From assembly GCF_029910215.1 (NCBI RefSeq), contig NZ_CP110397.1, positions 62,001 to 126,000 of the forward strand: DNA of 64,000 nucleotides, read 5' to 3'. The notes beneath the pieces are model-generated. The model had not been told where the DNA came from. It made no database searches and saw only the letters and a program-made list of their open reading frames with translations. A program made the translations under genes and the position numbers. Positions 27,825-35,411 of the stretch are shown here, piece by piece (the stretch's first letter is position 1; the number at the start of each line of letters is the position of its first letter). This DNA is from Paraburkholderia sp. D15. Its GTDB lineage: Bacteria > Pseudomonadota > Gammaproteobacteria > Burkholderiales > Burkholderiaceae.

Positions 27825-28045
27825 CCGCAAATCCGCAAGCCCTTGATATTCGAATTCTTTTCGAAGGCAAGCGCAATTTTTGGCACGAAAAGGACGACCG
27901 CCCCTTTAAGCGCGTCGCGCATGCGTTAGCCGATGAGGCCGGTTTCACGGGGCGGGACGACGCGGCGATTGTCCCATCAAGACACGCGATTTTCAACATT
28001 ATAGGATTAATGTCAAAATATGAGGAAGAGGGCGTTAGGGTTTGA
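27825..28045 (+). pseudogene. Possible 5'-truncated gene remnant ahead of kfrA
   Basis: An open frame of 73 codons with coding-like composition: GC-rich third positions and a sensible peptide, DIRILFEGKRNFWHEKDDR then FKRVAHALADEAGF. There is no ATG/GTG/TTG start in a convincing place and no ribosome-binding site, and TGA at 28043 ends it. I do not recognise the family. It may be the 3' end of a gene lost when the catabolic island joined the plasmid-like segment. The remainder of the 359-bp gap 27733-28091 shows only the operator noted separately. Confidence 0.3.
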
Positions 28046-28056
28046 TCGGTTTACGT

Positions 28057-28078
28057 AGTAATATACAAGGACATTACT
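28057..28078. promoter_or_regulatory. Candidate KfrA operator (inverted repeat)
   Basis: AGTAAT (28057-28062) and ATTACT (28073-28078) form a perfect inverted repeat with a 10-bp spacer, centred 24 bp before the kfrA start. KfrA proteins are known autorepressors that bind such repeats at their own promoter; this assignment is by analogy. Confidence 0.45.
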
Positions 28079-28091
28079 GGTAAAAATCCTC

Positions 28092-29117
28092 ATGAGTGAC
28101 GTCCTGTCCCCCGACGCGGCGCTGGCCGCCGAGATCGAGCGCCTGAAGGTGGCGTTTCCGAAAACGCGCGAGCTGTACCGCGAGGTCTGCGCCCTGCTGT
28201 TCTTCCGTCACGGCATCACGCCGACCGCCAACCGGCTGTACCAGCTGGTCCGGCGCGGCAGCATGGGCACGCCGACCGCGGTGCTCGGCGAGTTCTGGGC
28301 GGAGCTACGCGAGAAAAGCCGCGTGCGCATCGACCATCCCGACCTGCCAGCCGATCTCGGGGCGGCCGCCGGCGAACTGGTCGCCACGCTCTGGCAGCGC
28401 GCGAGCGCGTCAGCGAAGGCCGCGTTCGGTGCGTTGCGCGAAGAACTCGAGGCGCAGCGCGTCGCGGCGCAACAGTCGGTCGTCGTCGCCCGCGACGAAC
28501 TGGGTCGCACCGAGACCGCACTCGAGCAACGCACCGCGGCGCTGCTGGCTGCGCAGGTGGAGGTTCGGGAGCTGGAAAAGGAGCGGGCTGAAGCTCACGC
28601 GCATCGACAGTCACTCGAAGCGGAGCTCGCGCGACTCATGGACGCGCTGGCCGCGCGCGATCGCGAGCTCGTGGAAGGGAGGGAAGGCTTTTCGCGCGAT
28701 CTGGAAAAGCAGCGGGAAGCGGCCGAACGCGCCGGGGATCGGCTCAGGGCGTCCGAGAAACGCGCGCTGCTGGAGATCGACCGCGAGCGGGGTCATGCGG
28801 CGAAGCTGCAGAAAGAGGTCGACGAAGCCGCGCGCCGCGCGGACCGCAAGGATGCGGACCACCGCCGGGCCGTTGACACCCTGCAGGCGCAACTGGGCGA
28901 CGCGCGTCATCAGACGGGCGTGCTGCAGGGGCGGCTTGATGCGGCTCAGGCGGAGATCACGCGGCTGCAGACGGAGCTCATCGCGGCTCGGGATGCGCAG
29001 GCGCGTGCGGGAGAGGCGCACCGGTCCGCTGTTCCTTCCAGGGGCGGGAACGCCCGGCGTGCGACCCGCCCGGCGGGCGCGGCCAAACCGGGAACACGTC
29101 GCAAAAAAACGGTATAA
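28092..29117 (+). CDS. kfrA: KfrA-like plasmid DNA-binding coiled-coil protein
   Basis: 341 residues. The N-terminal ~110 residues match the KfrA_N DNA-binding domain (VCALLFFRHGITPTANRLYQ, RRGSMGTPTAVLGEFWAELR). Residues ~115-310 are an almost unbroken heptad-repeat coiled coil rich in Ala/Glu/Arg/Gln, and the tail is basic (GTRRKKTV). On IncP and related plasmids KfrA represses its own promoter and forms filaments thought to help plasmid partition. Its presence marks this stretch as plasmid-derived or as part of a megaplasmid backbone. Preceded by a candidate operator. Confidence 0.88.
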   Translation: MSDVLSPDAALAAEIERLKVAFPKTRELYREVCALLFFRHGITPTANRLYQLVRRGSMGTPTAVLGEFWAELREKSRVRIDHPDLPADLGAAAGELVATLWQRASASAKAAFGALREELEAQRVAAQQSVVVARDELGRTETALEQRTAALLAAQVEVRELEKERAEAHAHRQSLEAELARLMDALAARDRELVEGREGFSRDLEKQREAAERAGDRLRASEKRALLEIDRERGHAAKLQKEVDEAARRADRKDADHRRAVDTLQAQLGDARHQTGVLQGRLDAAQAEITRLQTELIAARDAQARAGEAHRSAVPSRGGNARRATRPAGAAKPGTRRKKTV

Positions 29118-29149
29118 ACAGAGATCACTGCATTCCGGAAAGTCGCTGC

Positions 29150-29503
29150 ATGGCTGATATCTATCTGCTCACCGGGCTGACGCTCCCCGCGGGCATCGCC
29201 CATGAGTCGTTGCCCGGCGCGGTGAAGGCGTTTATCGCTGACTGCTGGCACGGCATGAGTCGCACGCGGATGATTGCGCGCGCGAAGTCGCGGGGTCTGC
29301 GCCTGTCGTTTTGCGCGACCAGACCGTGTGCGCACGGCGAAACTGGGGTGTTTGCGTTGCGTTTCAGTGACGGGACATCTGGCTGCCTGATGCTGGCCCA
29401 CCTGGAGCGGGTGCGGAATCGTCGTGGCCGCAACCGTCGGCCTGGCCGTACCGCCGTTTCCCGGCCGCCTGCGCGGGACCCTCGTCAGACCAGTCTGCTC
29501 TGA
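29150..29503 (+). CDS. Small hypothetical protein
   Basis: 117 residues, 32 bp after kfrA, with GGAAAG before ATG 29150. The first 80 residues look like a real protein (ADIYLLTGLTLPAGIAHESL, then FALRFSDGTSGCLMLAHLER), while the C-terminus turns into Arg/Pro-rich low-complexity sequence, which may mean the true frame ends earlier or was disturbed. I do not recognise a family. It probably forms a unit with kfrA and the SET gene. Confidence 0.45.
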   Translation: MADIYLLTGLTLPAGIAHESLPGAVKAFIADCWHGMSRTRMIARAKSRGLRLSFCATRPCAHGETGVFALRFSDGTSGCLMLAHLERVRNRRGRNRRPGRTAVSRPPARDPRQTSLL

Positions 29504-29576
29504 AGGTAACGGGGCTGTTGCGGTGCCACGCTGCGCCCGATATGCTCGCTGCCATCTAGGAAACAGGGGGCGGGAA

Positions 29577-30023
29577 GTGCGGCGTGTGACGGTCAGGAAA
29601 TCTTCAATTCATGGGCGGGGCGTTTTTGCGCTGCAGGCTATCACCGCTGGCGAGCGGATCCTTGAATATCGTGGCGAGGTCACCTCCTGGCGGCGGGCCG
29701 CTGCCAGGCACAAGCGTTCCGGATCGCCCGGTCACACGTTTCTCTTCGGCCTGGCTGACGGACGCGTAATTGATGGCAGCGTGGGTGGCAACAGTGCCCG
29801 CTGGCTGAACCATTCCTGCAGGCCGAACTGTGAGGCGATCGAGGATGAGCGGGGGCGCATTTTTATCGAGTCGATCCGTGACGTGCTGCCGGGCGACGAG
29901 CTTTTTATCGCCTACGGGCTCACGCTTGATGAAGCGGTCACTCCCGAATTGGTCGCCGACTATGCCTGCCAATGTGCGACGAAGCGGTGTAAGGGATCGA
30001 TGCTGGCTGAGCTCGGCCGCTAG
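29577..30023 (+). CDS. SET-domain protein (putative protein lysine methyltransferase)
   Basis: 148 residues from GTG 29577 (start uncertain; GTG 29586 is possible). It has a compact SET fold: SSIHGRGVFALQAITAGERI, then the AdoMet/catalytic knot RWLNHSCRPNCEA (canonical NHSCxPN), the GDELFIAYG segment corresponding to ELxxDY with Ala in place of Asp, and a post-SET zinc cluster YACQCATKRCKGSM (CxCx4C). The domain is common in eukaryotic histone methyltransferases and sporadic in bacteria, where targets are mostly unknown. Located beside kfrA on probable plasmid DNA. Confidence 0.85.
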   Translation: MRRVTVRKSSIHGRGVFALQAITAGERILEYRGEVTSWRRAAARHKRSGSPGHTFLFGLADGRVIDGSVGGNSARWLNHSCRPNCEAIEDERGRIFIESIRDVLPGDELFIAYGLTLDEAVTPELVADYACQCATKRCKGSMLAELGR

Positions 30024-30464
30024 CGAGCGCCGTCTGGCCGACAGGTCCAGCAACGGCTTCGAAGCTGATGGACCAGACGGATCATAACGGGAATCTCCGC
30101 GGTGACTCATCGAGGGCGCCGGCCGACGTTTCGCGACTGGCTCGCTTGTATAGCTTTCGCTGCCTTTACGCCGGTGCACTCAAGACCGCCGCCAAGCGCC
30201 GCGGTCTGTCGGCGGGTATGGTTGTCAAGGTGGGTGTTGCGACTTTTACTTCCGAAACGCTGCTACTTTCGCTTCATCGCACGATGCGGTCGACGACGTC
30301 GACCCGCCAGTTGATGAGTTTGTACTCGCGCACATCGGCCGTTTGTCTTGGAAAAAGCTGCACAGGTCCCTCGCGGTTGTTTTTTCTGGGGTGGGCAGCG
30401 GATGCAAACCGCAGTCTGCACCTGGGTTGCAGCGCTCCGCCCCCGTATTTTAGCCATTAAACGC
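30024..30464. other. Stretch without a supported gene
   Basis: One 130-codon plus-strand open frame crosses this stretch but lacks a convincing start and has irregular composition (Ser/Thr/Arg-rich). A 50-codon piece in another frame (around 30250-30410) has more coding-like codons, so an eroded gene is possible. I cannot name it. Confidence 0.4.
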
Positions 30465-30492
30465 AATCCTGATAATAGCGATTATCAGGATT
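30465..30492. repeat. Perfect 12-bp inverted repeat with 4-bp spacer
   Basis: AATCCTGATAAT (30465-30476) and ATTATCAGGATT (30481-30492) surround AGCG. It is AT-rich within GC-rich surroundings and has no T-run, so it is not a terminator. Candidates are an operator or a partition or recombination site; it lies at the edge of the YhcG/DUF1016 locus. Confidence 0.8.
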
Positions 30493-30577
30493 AGGTTAAT
30501 CACTAAACCCTCCACTTGTGGACCCTGTGGTGGGGCCGGCCCCAGCGAGTCGAGGGGCGACAGTGTTCCGATGTCAA

Positions 30578-30606
30578 CAATTCTCTCCGCACTGCGGAGA
30601 GAATTG
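30578..30606. repeat. 29-bp perfect palindrome, copy 1
   Basis: Arms CAATTCTCTCCGCA and TGCGGAGAGAATTG around one C. Identical to copy 2 at 30986-31014 while flanks differ. It lies 100 bp upstream of the YhcG-like start; read in one frame it encodes the same ILSALRREL peptide as copy 2. Confidence 0.95.
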
Positions 30607-30705
30607 CGCACGACTGAATCGGGGTTTCTCTGTTGGCGAGATTCCGGTAACGTGGTCGCTGCTTGGCGCTACTCCGATCGTGCCGATTACTCGATTCCTC
30701 ATCCG

Positions 30706-31734
30706 ATGACTCAACTAGTATCTTCGTCTCTCCTGGCCGACATCCGCGGCATGATTGACGCAGCGCGCTCCCGCGCGGCGGCGGCGGTTAACGCGGAATT
30801 GACGCTGGTTTACTGGCAGGTGGGGCGCCGTATCCGGGATGACGTGTTGCGCGGTGAACGTGCGGGATACGGACAGCAAACTCTTCCTGCTCTAGCACGG
30901 CAACTGCTGGCCGAATACGGGCGTGGCTGGAGCGAGCAGCAATTGCGCCACTGCATGCGAGCGACTGAGGTTTTTCCGGACGAGGCAATTCTCTCCGCAC
31001 TGCGGAGAGAATTGAGCTGGACCCATCTGAAGACGTTGATGTACGTCGACGATCCCGCTCAAGCGTGATTTCTACATCCAGCTCTGCCGTCTTGAGCGCT
31101 GGTCGTCGCGGCAACTGCAGGAGCGGATGCGGTCGATGCTATTCGAACGCAGCGCTCTGTCGCGCCAGCCCGAAGAAGTGATCCAGCGCGAAGTCGCGCA
31201 CCTGCGTGAAGCACAGAAGGTGACGCCAGACATTGTCCTGAAAGATCCGTACCTACTCGACTTCCTAGGACTCAACGATCACTATCTGGAGCGCGATCTC
31301 GAAGATGCGATTTTGCGCGAGATGGAACAATTCTTACTTGAACTCGGTGCCGGATTTACGTTTGTTGCCCGCCAGAAAAGGCTGCCGATTGACGATGACG
31401 ACTTCTATCTCGATCTGTTGTTCTACAACCGCAAGCTTGAGCGTCTTGTCGCTATCGAACTGAAACTCGGTTCGTTCAAGGCCGAGTATAAGAGTCAGAT
31501 GGAGTTGTATTTGCGTTGGCTCGTAAAGCACGAGCAGGAACCGGATGAAGCTCCGCCGATCGGTATCATTCTTTGCGCCGGAAAGAAGCAGGAACAGATC
31601 GAGTTGCTTGAAGTCGGTAAGAGCGGCATCCACGTTGCCGAGTACCTACCGTGCTACCGCCACGCGAGACGCTGCAGGCGAAGCTGCACCAATCGATCGC
31701 GGCGGCACGCGCCCGCCTCGACGACAAGCGGTAA
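30706..31734 (+). pseudogene. YhcG/DUF1016-family PDDEXK nuclease, two frameshifts
   Basis: Begins at ATG 30706 (TQLVSSSLLADIRGMIDAAR) with the YhcG N-terminal domain (LVYWQVGRRIRDDVL, GWSEQQLRHCMRA). At 31054-31056 one extra C turns DDPLKRDFYIQ into a premature stop (31066-31068). The body then continues in another frame with the PD-(D/E)xK core: DFYLDLLFYNRKLERLVAIELKLG. Near 31648 one base is missing, after which VLPPRETLQAKLHQSI and a stop at 31732-31734 restore the normal C-terminus. The family is a restriction-endonuclease-fold nuclease often near defence and restriction loci. As read, it is inactive. Confidence 0.85.
30986..31014. repeat. 29-bp perfect palindrome, copy 2 (inside the YhcG-like gene)
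   Basis: Identical to 30578-30606. Here it is coding and specifies ILSALRREL just before the conserved SWTHLKTLMY segment. Confidence 0.95.
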
Positions 31735-32639
31735 GTGTGTTGGTATCGATCCAAGGCTCCAAACCCGGCTCTGCCGGACCCGCCGTTTCGAACCGTAAGC
31801 TGGACGTTGAGTCAGCGAGTTGTTCACGTGGCACGTGTTCGAAGTGATCGTCTCGGAATCACCTCAATCTATCAAACGGGCTCGCCCGCGTTGTGACGAG
31901 AAGCCTCCCGTCGTAAGTGTGAAGACAATTTAGACACGCGCGAACCTCTTGACAGTCGTACCGTTGGCCGTCGCCAGCATAGTCAAGCACGTGTGATGCA
32001 AACTACATACGTCGCGAAACCAGCCCCGTCACAGCGGGCTACGCGGGTGACGGACGCATCGTCGGCCTTGAAGTGCCGCGGCGCACACTGACGCGGAAAC
32101 CGTGGACGTGGCGGAAATCGCTTGACGGCGAATCTTTGATCGGATTCACAAGGAACGATGCCTTTTTCAGTCACCAAAAGTGAAGGGCATGAAAGTTGTG
32201 GCTATCCGACCCTTCGTTTGTGGATGCTGCGGAAGACGGCGCCGACAGCGCGCTGCGTGACATGCGGCATGCCCTCAAGGGAACGTGAGCTTGCGGGCCC
32301 CCTGCCTCGCCGGAGCCCCGGGGATCCAGCAGCCCGGCGGAAGGGCCGAGCGAAATCTGCATCGTGAAAACGGCAGTTATCAGATGTGGAAATTTTTATT
32401 CTGGTTGGAACCCGTCAAAAAAGGTGAAGATCACTCGCGCAACCGCTGATTTGTCCTATGTTAAGAAGAGCCATCGGCACAGGGCCGCGTGCATGACGGC
32501 CTTCCCGATGGCCGTCGCTCATCCGTCAGCACAACGTGACGGGCGGGCATATATCCGGCGCGGCGTGCGTGGTCGCGCCGTTGTTCCGGAAGAAGGGACC
32601 GGCGATTTACGCAATCAACCTCAACCCATGGAGCCATCA
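31735..32639. other. 905-bp stretch without a supported gene
   Basis: No frame has both a plausible start and recognisable protein character. A 7-bp GC stem (GACGGCC 32495-32501 with GGCCGTC 32510-32516) lies 120 bp before the Cys-rich gene, without a T-run. The AT-rich segment 32375-32430 may hold that gene's promoter. Confidence 0.5.
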
Positions 32640-32951
32640 ATGAAGCCAATGTCAAAGGAAGAGTTTTTTGCTGGTGTGGAAACTGCTCCAAACGCTCCGC
32701 TCGTGATCGCCCAGTATGGTTTCAAGAAGGTCGACGTCGGCGGCAAGATCTACCTGCAGGCGATGACGCGGGAAGAGCGCCAGGCCATCGAGGCAGCGCG
32801 GTCACCTGACGGGAAAGCACCGCTGGAGTACGGGGACGGGTGCCATGCCATCCAGACCGGAGCGTGCCAGACGGAGCCGCCGGGCCATTGCCGGGGCCAA
32901 TGTGCTCCCACGTTCGACGCCGTGCTCGGCCTGCAGTGTTACTGCCGGTAA
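32640..32951 (+). CDS. Small Cys-rich hypothetical protein
   Basis: 103 residues from ATG 32640 (GGAG 32630-32633); ATG 32628 is an alternative. The N-terminal 60 residues are hydrophilic and regular (MSKEEFFAGVETAPNAPLV, VGGKIYLQAMTREERQAIEA), then a 36-residue tail carries six cysteines, including CRGQC and a final CYC. There is no signal peptide. A leader-like first half with a Cys-rich end resembles ribosomally made peptide precursors or small metal- or disulfide-bound domains. No modification enzyme gene lies nearby, so this is only a structural resemblance. Family not recognised. Confidence 0.55.
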   Translation: MKPMSKEEFFAGVETAPNAPLVIAQYGFKKVDVGGKIYLQAMTREERQAIEAARSPDGKAPLEYGDGCHAIQTGACQTEPPGHCRGQCAPTFDAVLGLQCYCR

Positions 32952-33278
32952 TAGCGCGAGTGGGTGTCACGAGTCGGCCGCGATCCCGGCCGGAAGCCGT
33001 GTTGCCCGGGCACGGCGCGTGCGCAGGCGGGCAGGGCGTGCTCGAATGGATGAACGTCGTGTGTCCTGCCCCTTGGCCTGCGGGCTCCGCGAAGCGGGCG
33101 CTTTGCGCACGGCGCGACAGCGTCGGCTAGAATTGTTCGCTAGGCGCTGGCGTCGACGCGTGCGTTTGAAAAAATTCGCAGATTCAGGCGCGCGTTTTTG
33201 AGGGTGGAAAAATCCGTCGAAAAAAAACGAGGCCAAAAATGGGTTGCAAAAAACGTGAGTTACGGTTTACACTCGGTT
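32952..33278. other. Stretch without a supported gene, ending in a candidate promoter
   Basis: Open frames here look like antisense or low-complexity Arg-rich shadows. The end holds TTGCAA (33244-33249) and TTACAC (33267-33272) with 17-bp spacing, a weak promoter candidate for the RNA that follows. Confidence 0.4.
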
Positions 33279-33368
33279 CCTAGTCGAGAGCGCTGAGGCA
33301 TCGGTGCGTTGGACGATTGTTCCACTCGGCTGACCAATTCCAGACGGACCGCACAGCGGTCCGTTTTT
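33279..33368 (+). ncRNA. Candidate structured RNA upstream of DUF3800 (DUF3800-motif type)
   Basis: About 90 nt between a weak promoter and a strong intrinsic terminator, immediately before a DUF3800 gene. Rfam describes several distinct conserved RNA motifs named for their location by DUF3800 genes; this sequence has the right position and size. Visible structure: a short CTCG/CGAG stem near the 5' end and a terminal 9-bp hairpin. Which motif, or none, can be decided only with covariance models. The RNA could be an attenuator in the leader of the gene or a separate transcript. Confidence 0.5.
33344..33368 (+). terminator. Strong intrinsic terminator/attenuator before DUF3800
   Basis: ACGGACCGC (33344-33352), loop ACA, GCGGTCCGT (33356-33364), then TTTTT. 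The perfect 9-bp GC-rich stem with U-run ends only 18 bp before the DUF3800 start codon, so upstream transcripts must pass it to express the gene. Confidence 0.8.
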
Positions 33369-33385
33369 GCGTTATAGGCCCTGTC

Positions 33386-34258
33386 ATGTATCTTCTCTAC
33401 CTCGATGAGTCGGGCCATGCACAGGATCCGGCCACGAAATTCTTTGTGCTGGCAGGTTTCTGCGTCTTCGAACGCCAGACGCACTGGCTCGAGACGCACA
33501 TGGATCCGATTGCCGCCCGCTTCAGCGCCACCAATCCCAAAGAGATCGAATTCCACGGTGCCCCGATGCGCGGTGGCAAGGATGAGTGGAAAGGGGTGCC
33601 GCCTGAAGATCGCGTTCAGGCGGTGGTGGATATCCTCGCCCTGCTGCAGGACCGGCAACTCAAGCTGAAGGTGTTTGCGTCTGTTATCGAGAAGAGCACG
33701 ATGGCCGCTGGCGACATCCTGCAGCAGAGTTTCGAGAACGTGGCCTGCGAGTTCGACCGGTACCTGACTTCGCTGTACATGTCGCGAAACCGGGATGCCC
33801 AGCGTGGCCTGGTGATCTTCGACAAGACCAGTTACGAGGAAAAGCTGCAGGCGCTCTCGCACGTCTTCAAGCACCAAGGCCATGCCAATGGCAAGCTCAG
33901 GAATTTTTCCGAGGTGCCGCTCTTTCTCGATTCGAAGGCCTCGAGGCTGATACAGATGGCGGATCTGATCGCCTACTGGATATTCCGCTATTTTGAAAGC
34001 GGGGACGATCGGGGCTATCGCATGATCGAGCCGTTTTTCCACGGACGGAAAGGTTCAAAGGTCGGGCTGATCAAGGCGGTGACGCCTGAAACGGACGCCC
34101 GTCTGCAGAACCTGCCGGCACAGGCCTATCCGTTCCCTGATCCGACCGGGGTGCGCGCGCTGGCAGCATCGGGCAGAGCGTTCGGGCCGGATCGCGCTGA
34201 GGCAAGCGTCGTTTCCCTGAGCGTCGTGAAGGAAGCAACGTTTGTCATTAAGGGTTAG
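33386..34258 (+). CDS. DUF3800 domain-containing protein
   Basis: 290 residues from ATG 33386. It opens with MYLLYLDESGHA, the hallmark of DUF3800 (predicted RNase H-like fold with the first acidic residue in YLDES), followed by KFFVLAGFCVFE, LVIFDKTSY, and the C-terminal ASRLIQMADLIAYWIFRYFE, which carries the conserved D of the putative active site. DUF3800 genes are frequent in phages, plasmids and defence-rich regions; biochemical function is not established. The gene ends with a strong terminator at 34357. No clear ribosome-binding site is seen between the attenuator hairpin and the start. Confidence 0.85.
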   Translation: MYLLYLDESGHAQDPATKFFVLAGFCVFERQTHWLETHMDPIAARFSATNPKEIEFHGAPMRGGKDEWKGVPPEDRVQAVVDILALLQDRQLKLKVFASVIEKSTMAAGDILQQSFENVACEFDRYLTSLYMSRNRDAQRGLVIFDKTSYEEKLQALSHVFKHQGHANGKLRNFSEVPLFLDSKASRLIQMADLIAYWIFRYFESGDDRGYRMIEPFFHGRKGSKVGLIKAVTPETDARLQNLPAQAYPFPDPTGVRALAASGRAFGPDRAEASVVSLSVVKEATFVIKG

Positions 34259-34356
34259 CGCCGTCTGATCACGGCCACTCCAATTCCTGCGATCGCTCCG
34301 TGCTGTCCTCCAGCGATCGCGGTAAAGCGAAAGCAACGTCTGCGATCGGCCTGCTG

Positions 34357-34378
34357 AGCCCGCTTCGGCGGGCTTTTT
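34357..34378 (+). terminator. Intrinsic terminator
   Basis: AGCCCGC, tetraloop TTCG, GCGGGCT, then a T-run (34374-34378). It terminates the DUF3800 transcript. Confidence 0.85.
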
Positions 34379-34397
34379 GTAGCCGTGCTGGCGCCGG

Positions 34398-34610
34398 GTG
34401 TGCCTGGCGCAGGCACGCGAGCGTGCCGCCCACTCCCCCCGCACGAGCGCGGTAGACGATCTGGCCGCGCTCATCCTCGGCGATCCGGTGCTGCGCATGG
34501 GCATGACGCGCGCGATCGGTGAGGCGCAAGATGCGGGCTACGTCCTCGGTTATTCGTCGATCGACGAAATGATGGTGATCGTCGATTATCTGATGACCTA
34601 TGCCGTAGAG
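34398..34610 (+). pseudogene. Gene fragment resembling a phosphatidylserine decarboxylase-associated N-terminal domain
   Basis: The frame contains SAVDDLAALILGDPVLRMGM and YSSIDEMMVIVDYLMTYA, whose pattern (DPVxRM, SIDxMM, hLMTYAxE) resembles the domain found N-terminal to a group of phosphatidylserine decarboxylases. Recognition is from memory of the pattern and is tentative. Homology stops at 34610, exactly where the first 20-bp Tn7-like repeat begins, suggesting that insertion cut the gene. The 5' boundary is unclear. Confidence 0.4.
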
Positions 34611-34740
34611 CGCATTAAATCCGTCAATCCAGTTTCCCCGCTGCACGAGGTTACGCGACATCGAGTTGACAATATTATTTCCAGTCCGAACGAAATAAAG
34701 TCGTCAATTCGCATAAGTCCGCATTAAATTCGTCAATTCG
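34611..34740. repeat. Three 20-bp direct repeats (transposon-end, TnsB-site-like)
   Basis: 34611-34630, 34691-34710 and 34720-34739 share the pattern CGCATTAAATTCGTCAATTC; pairwise matches to the third copy are 18/20 and 17/20. All face the same way and precede a TnsA-like gene, as multiple transposase-binding sites do at one end of Tn7-like elements. Confidence 0.75.
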
Positions 34741-34780
34741 CGTCCTAGACTTCGAATCCCGTCCGTAAGGTACTGATGTT

Positions 34781-35411
34781 ATGGAAAAATCCCTGCACAT
34801 CAGGCAACCGCTTGCGCTTGCCCGGCCGCGAGGCGCGCACCGCCTCGAAGTCTTCAGTCCAAAGCTGAATCGCCGGTTGACGTTTTACCGGCGCTCCGCT
34901 TGAGCAGTGGGTGCTCCTCGAAGCCGATCCCCGGATCAGCCTCTTTTGCGAACGGCCGGGTTTCGTCCAGTTTGGCGAGGAACGTTATCTCGCGGAGTTC
35001 TGGGTACGTTATGTTGATCGTGAAGAGTTAGTTATCCTGTCCGATTCGATTATCGATGCGGACGCGAAGCTAACCGCGGATTTCGCCAACGCCGAACTGG
35101 CGGTGAGGCTGGTCCAGCCGGCGGACCTCGCGGCGTCGCGCCTGTGGATCGACAACTGGCAGCGCATGTTGCCGTACCTCGTGGCGAACCGCGGGCTGGT
35201 TTCGCCGGCCTTGTGTCGCGCGATCGAACGCTTCCTGCGCGAGCCGCAACGACTGCTCGCGATCGAGCGCGAGTTCTCAACGGGTGATCCCATCGTTGTG
35301 CGCGCGGCAGTTTTCGGTTTGCTACACACCGGCCGCGCGCGTGCCCGTGGTTTGAAAACCGACGCGCTATCGCTGCTCACCGAGTTTGTCGCTACGGAGG
35401 TGGCAACGTGA
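34781..35411 (+). pseudogene. TnsA-like transposon endonuclease, frameshifted
   Basis: ATG 34781 opens a frame (MEKSLHIRQPLALARPRG, HRLEVFSPKLNRRLTFY) that stops at TGA about 34900. The continuation is in the next frame: LEQWVLLEADPRISLFCERP, RYLAEFWVRYVDREELVILSD, down to TGA 35411. Joined, this is the layout of heteromeric-transposase TnsA proteins, whose restriction-like domain cuts the 5' transposon ends. One base gained or lost between about 34880 and 34898 accounts for it. A programmed frameshift is conceivable but no slippery heptamer is visible. AEFW stands where many relatives have ADFW. Confidence 0.7.

Noticed and set aside
30068..30460. 130-codon plus-strand open frame
   Set aside because: No ribosome-binding site, irregular composition and no recognisable motif; kept only as a note on a gene-free stretch.
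34880..34900. Programmed frameshift in the TnsA-like gene
   Set aside because: No slippery sequence was seen, and the partner transposase gene is truncated, so decay is the simpler reading.
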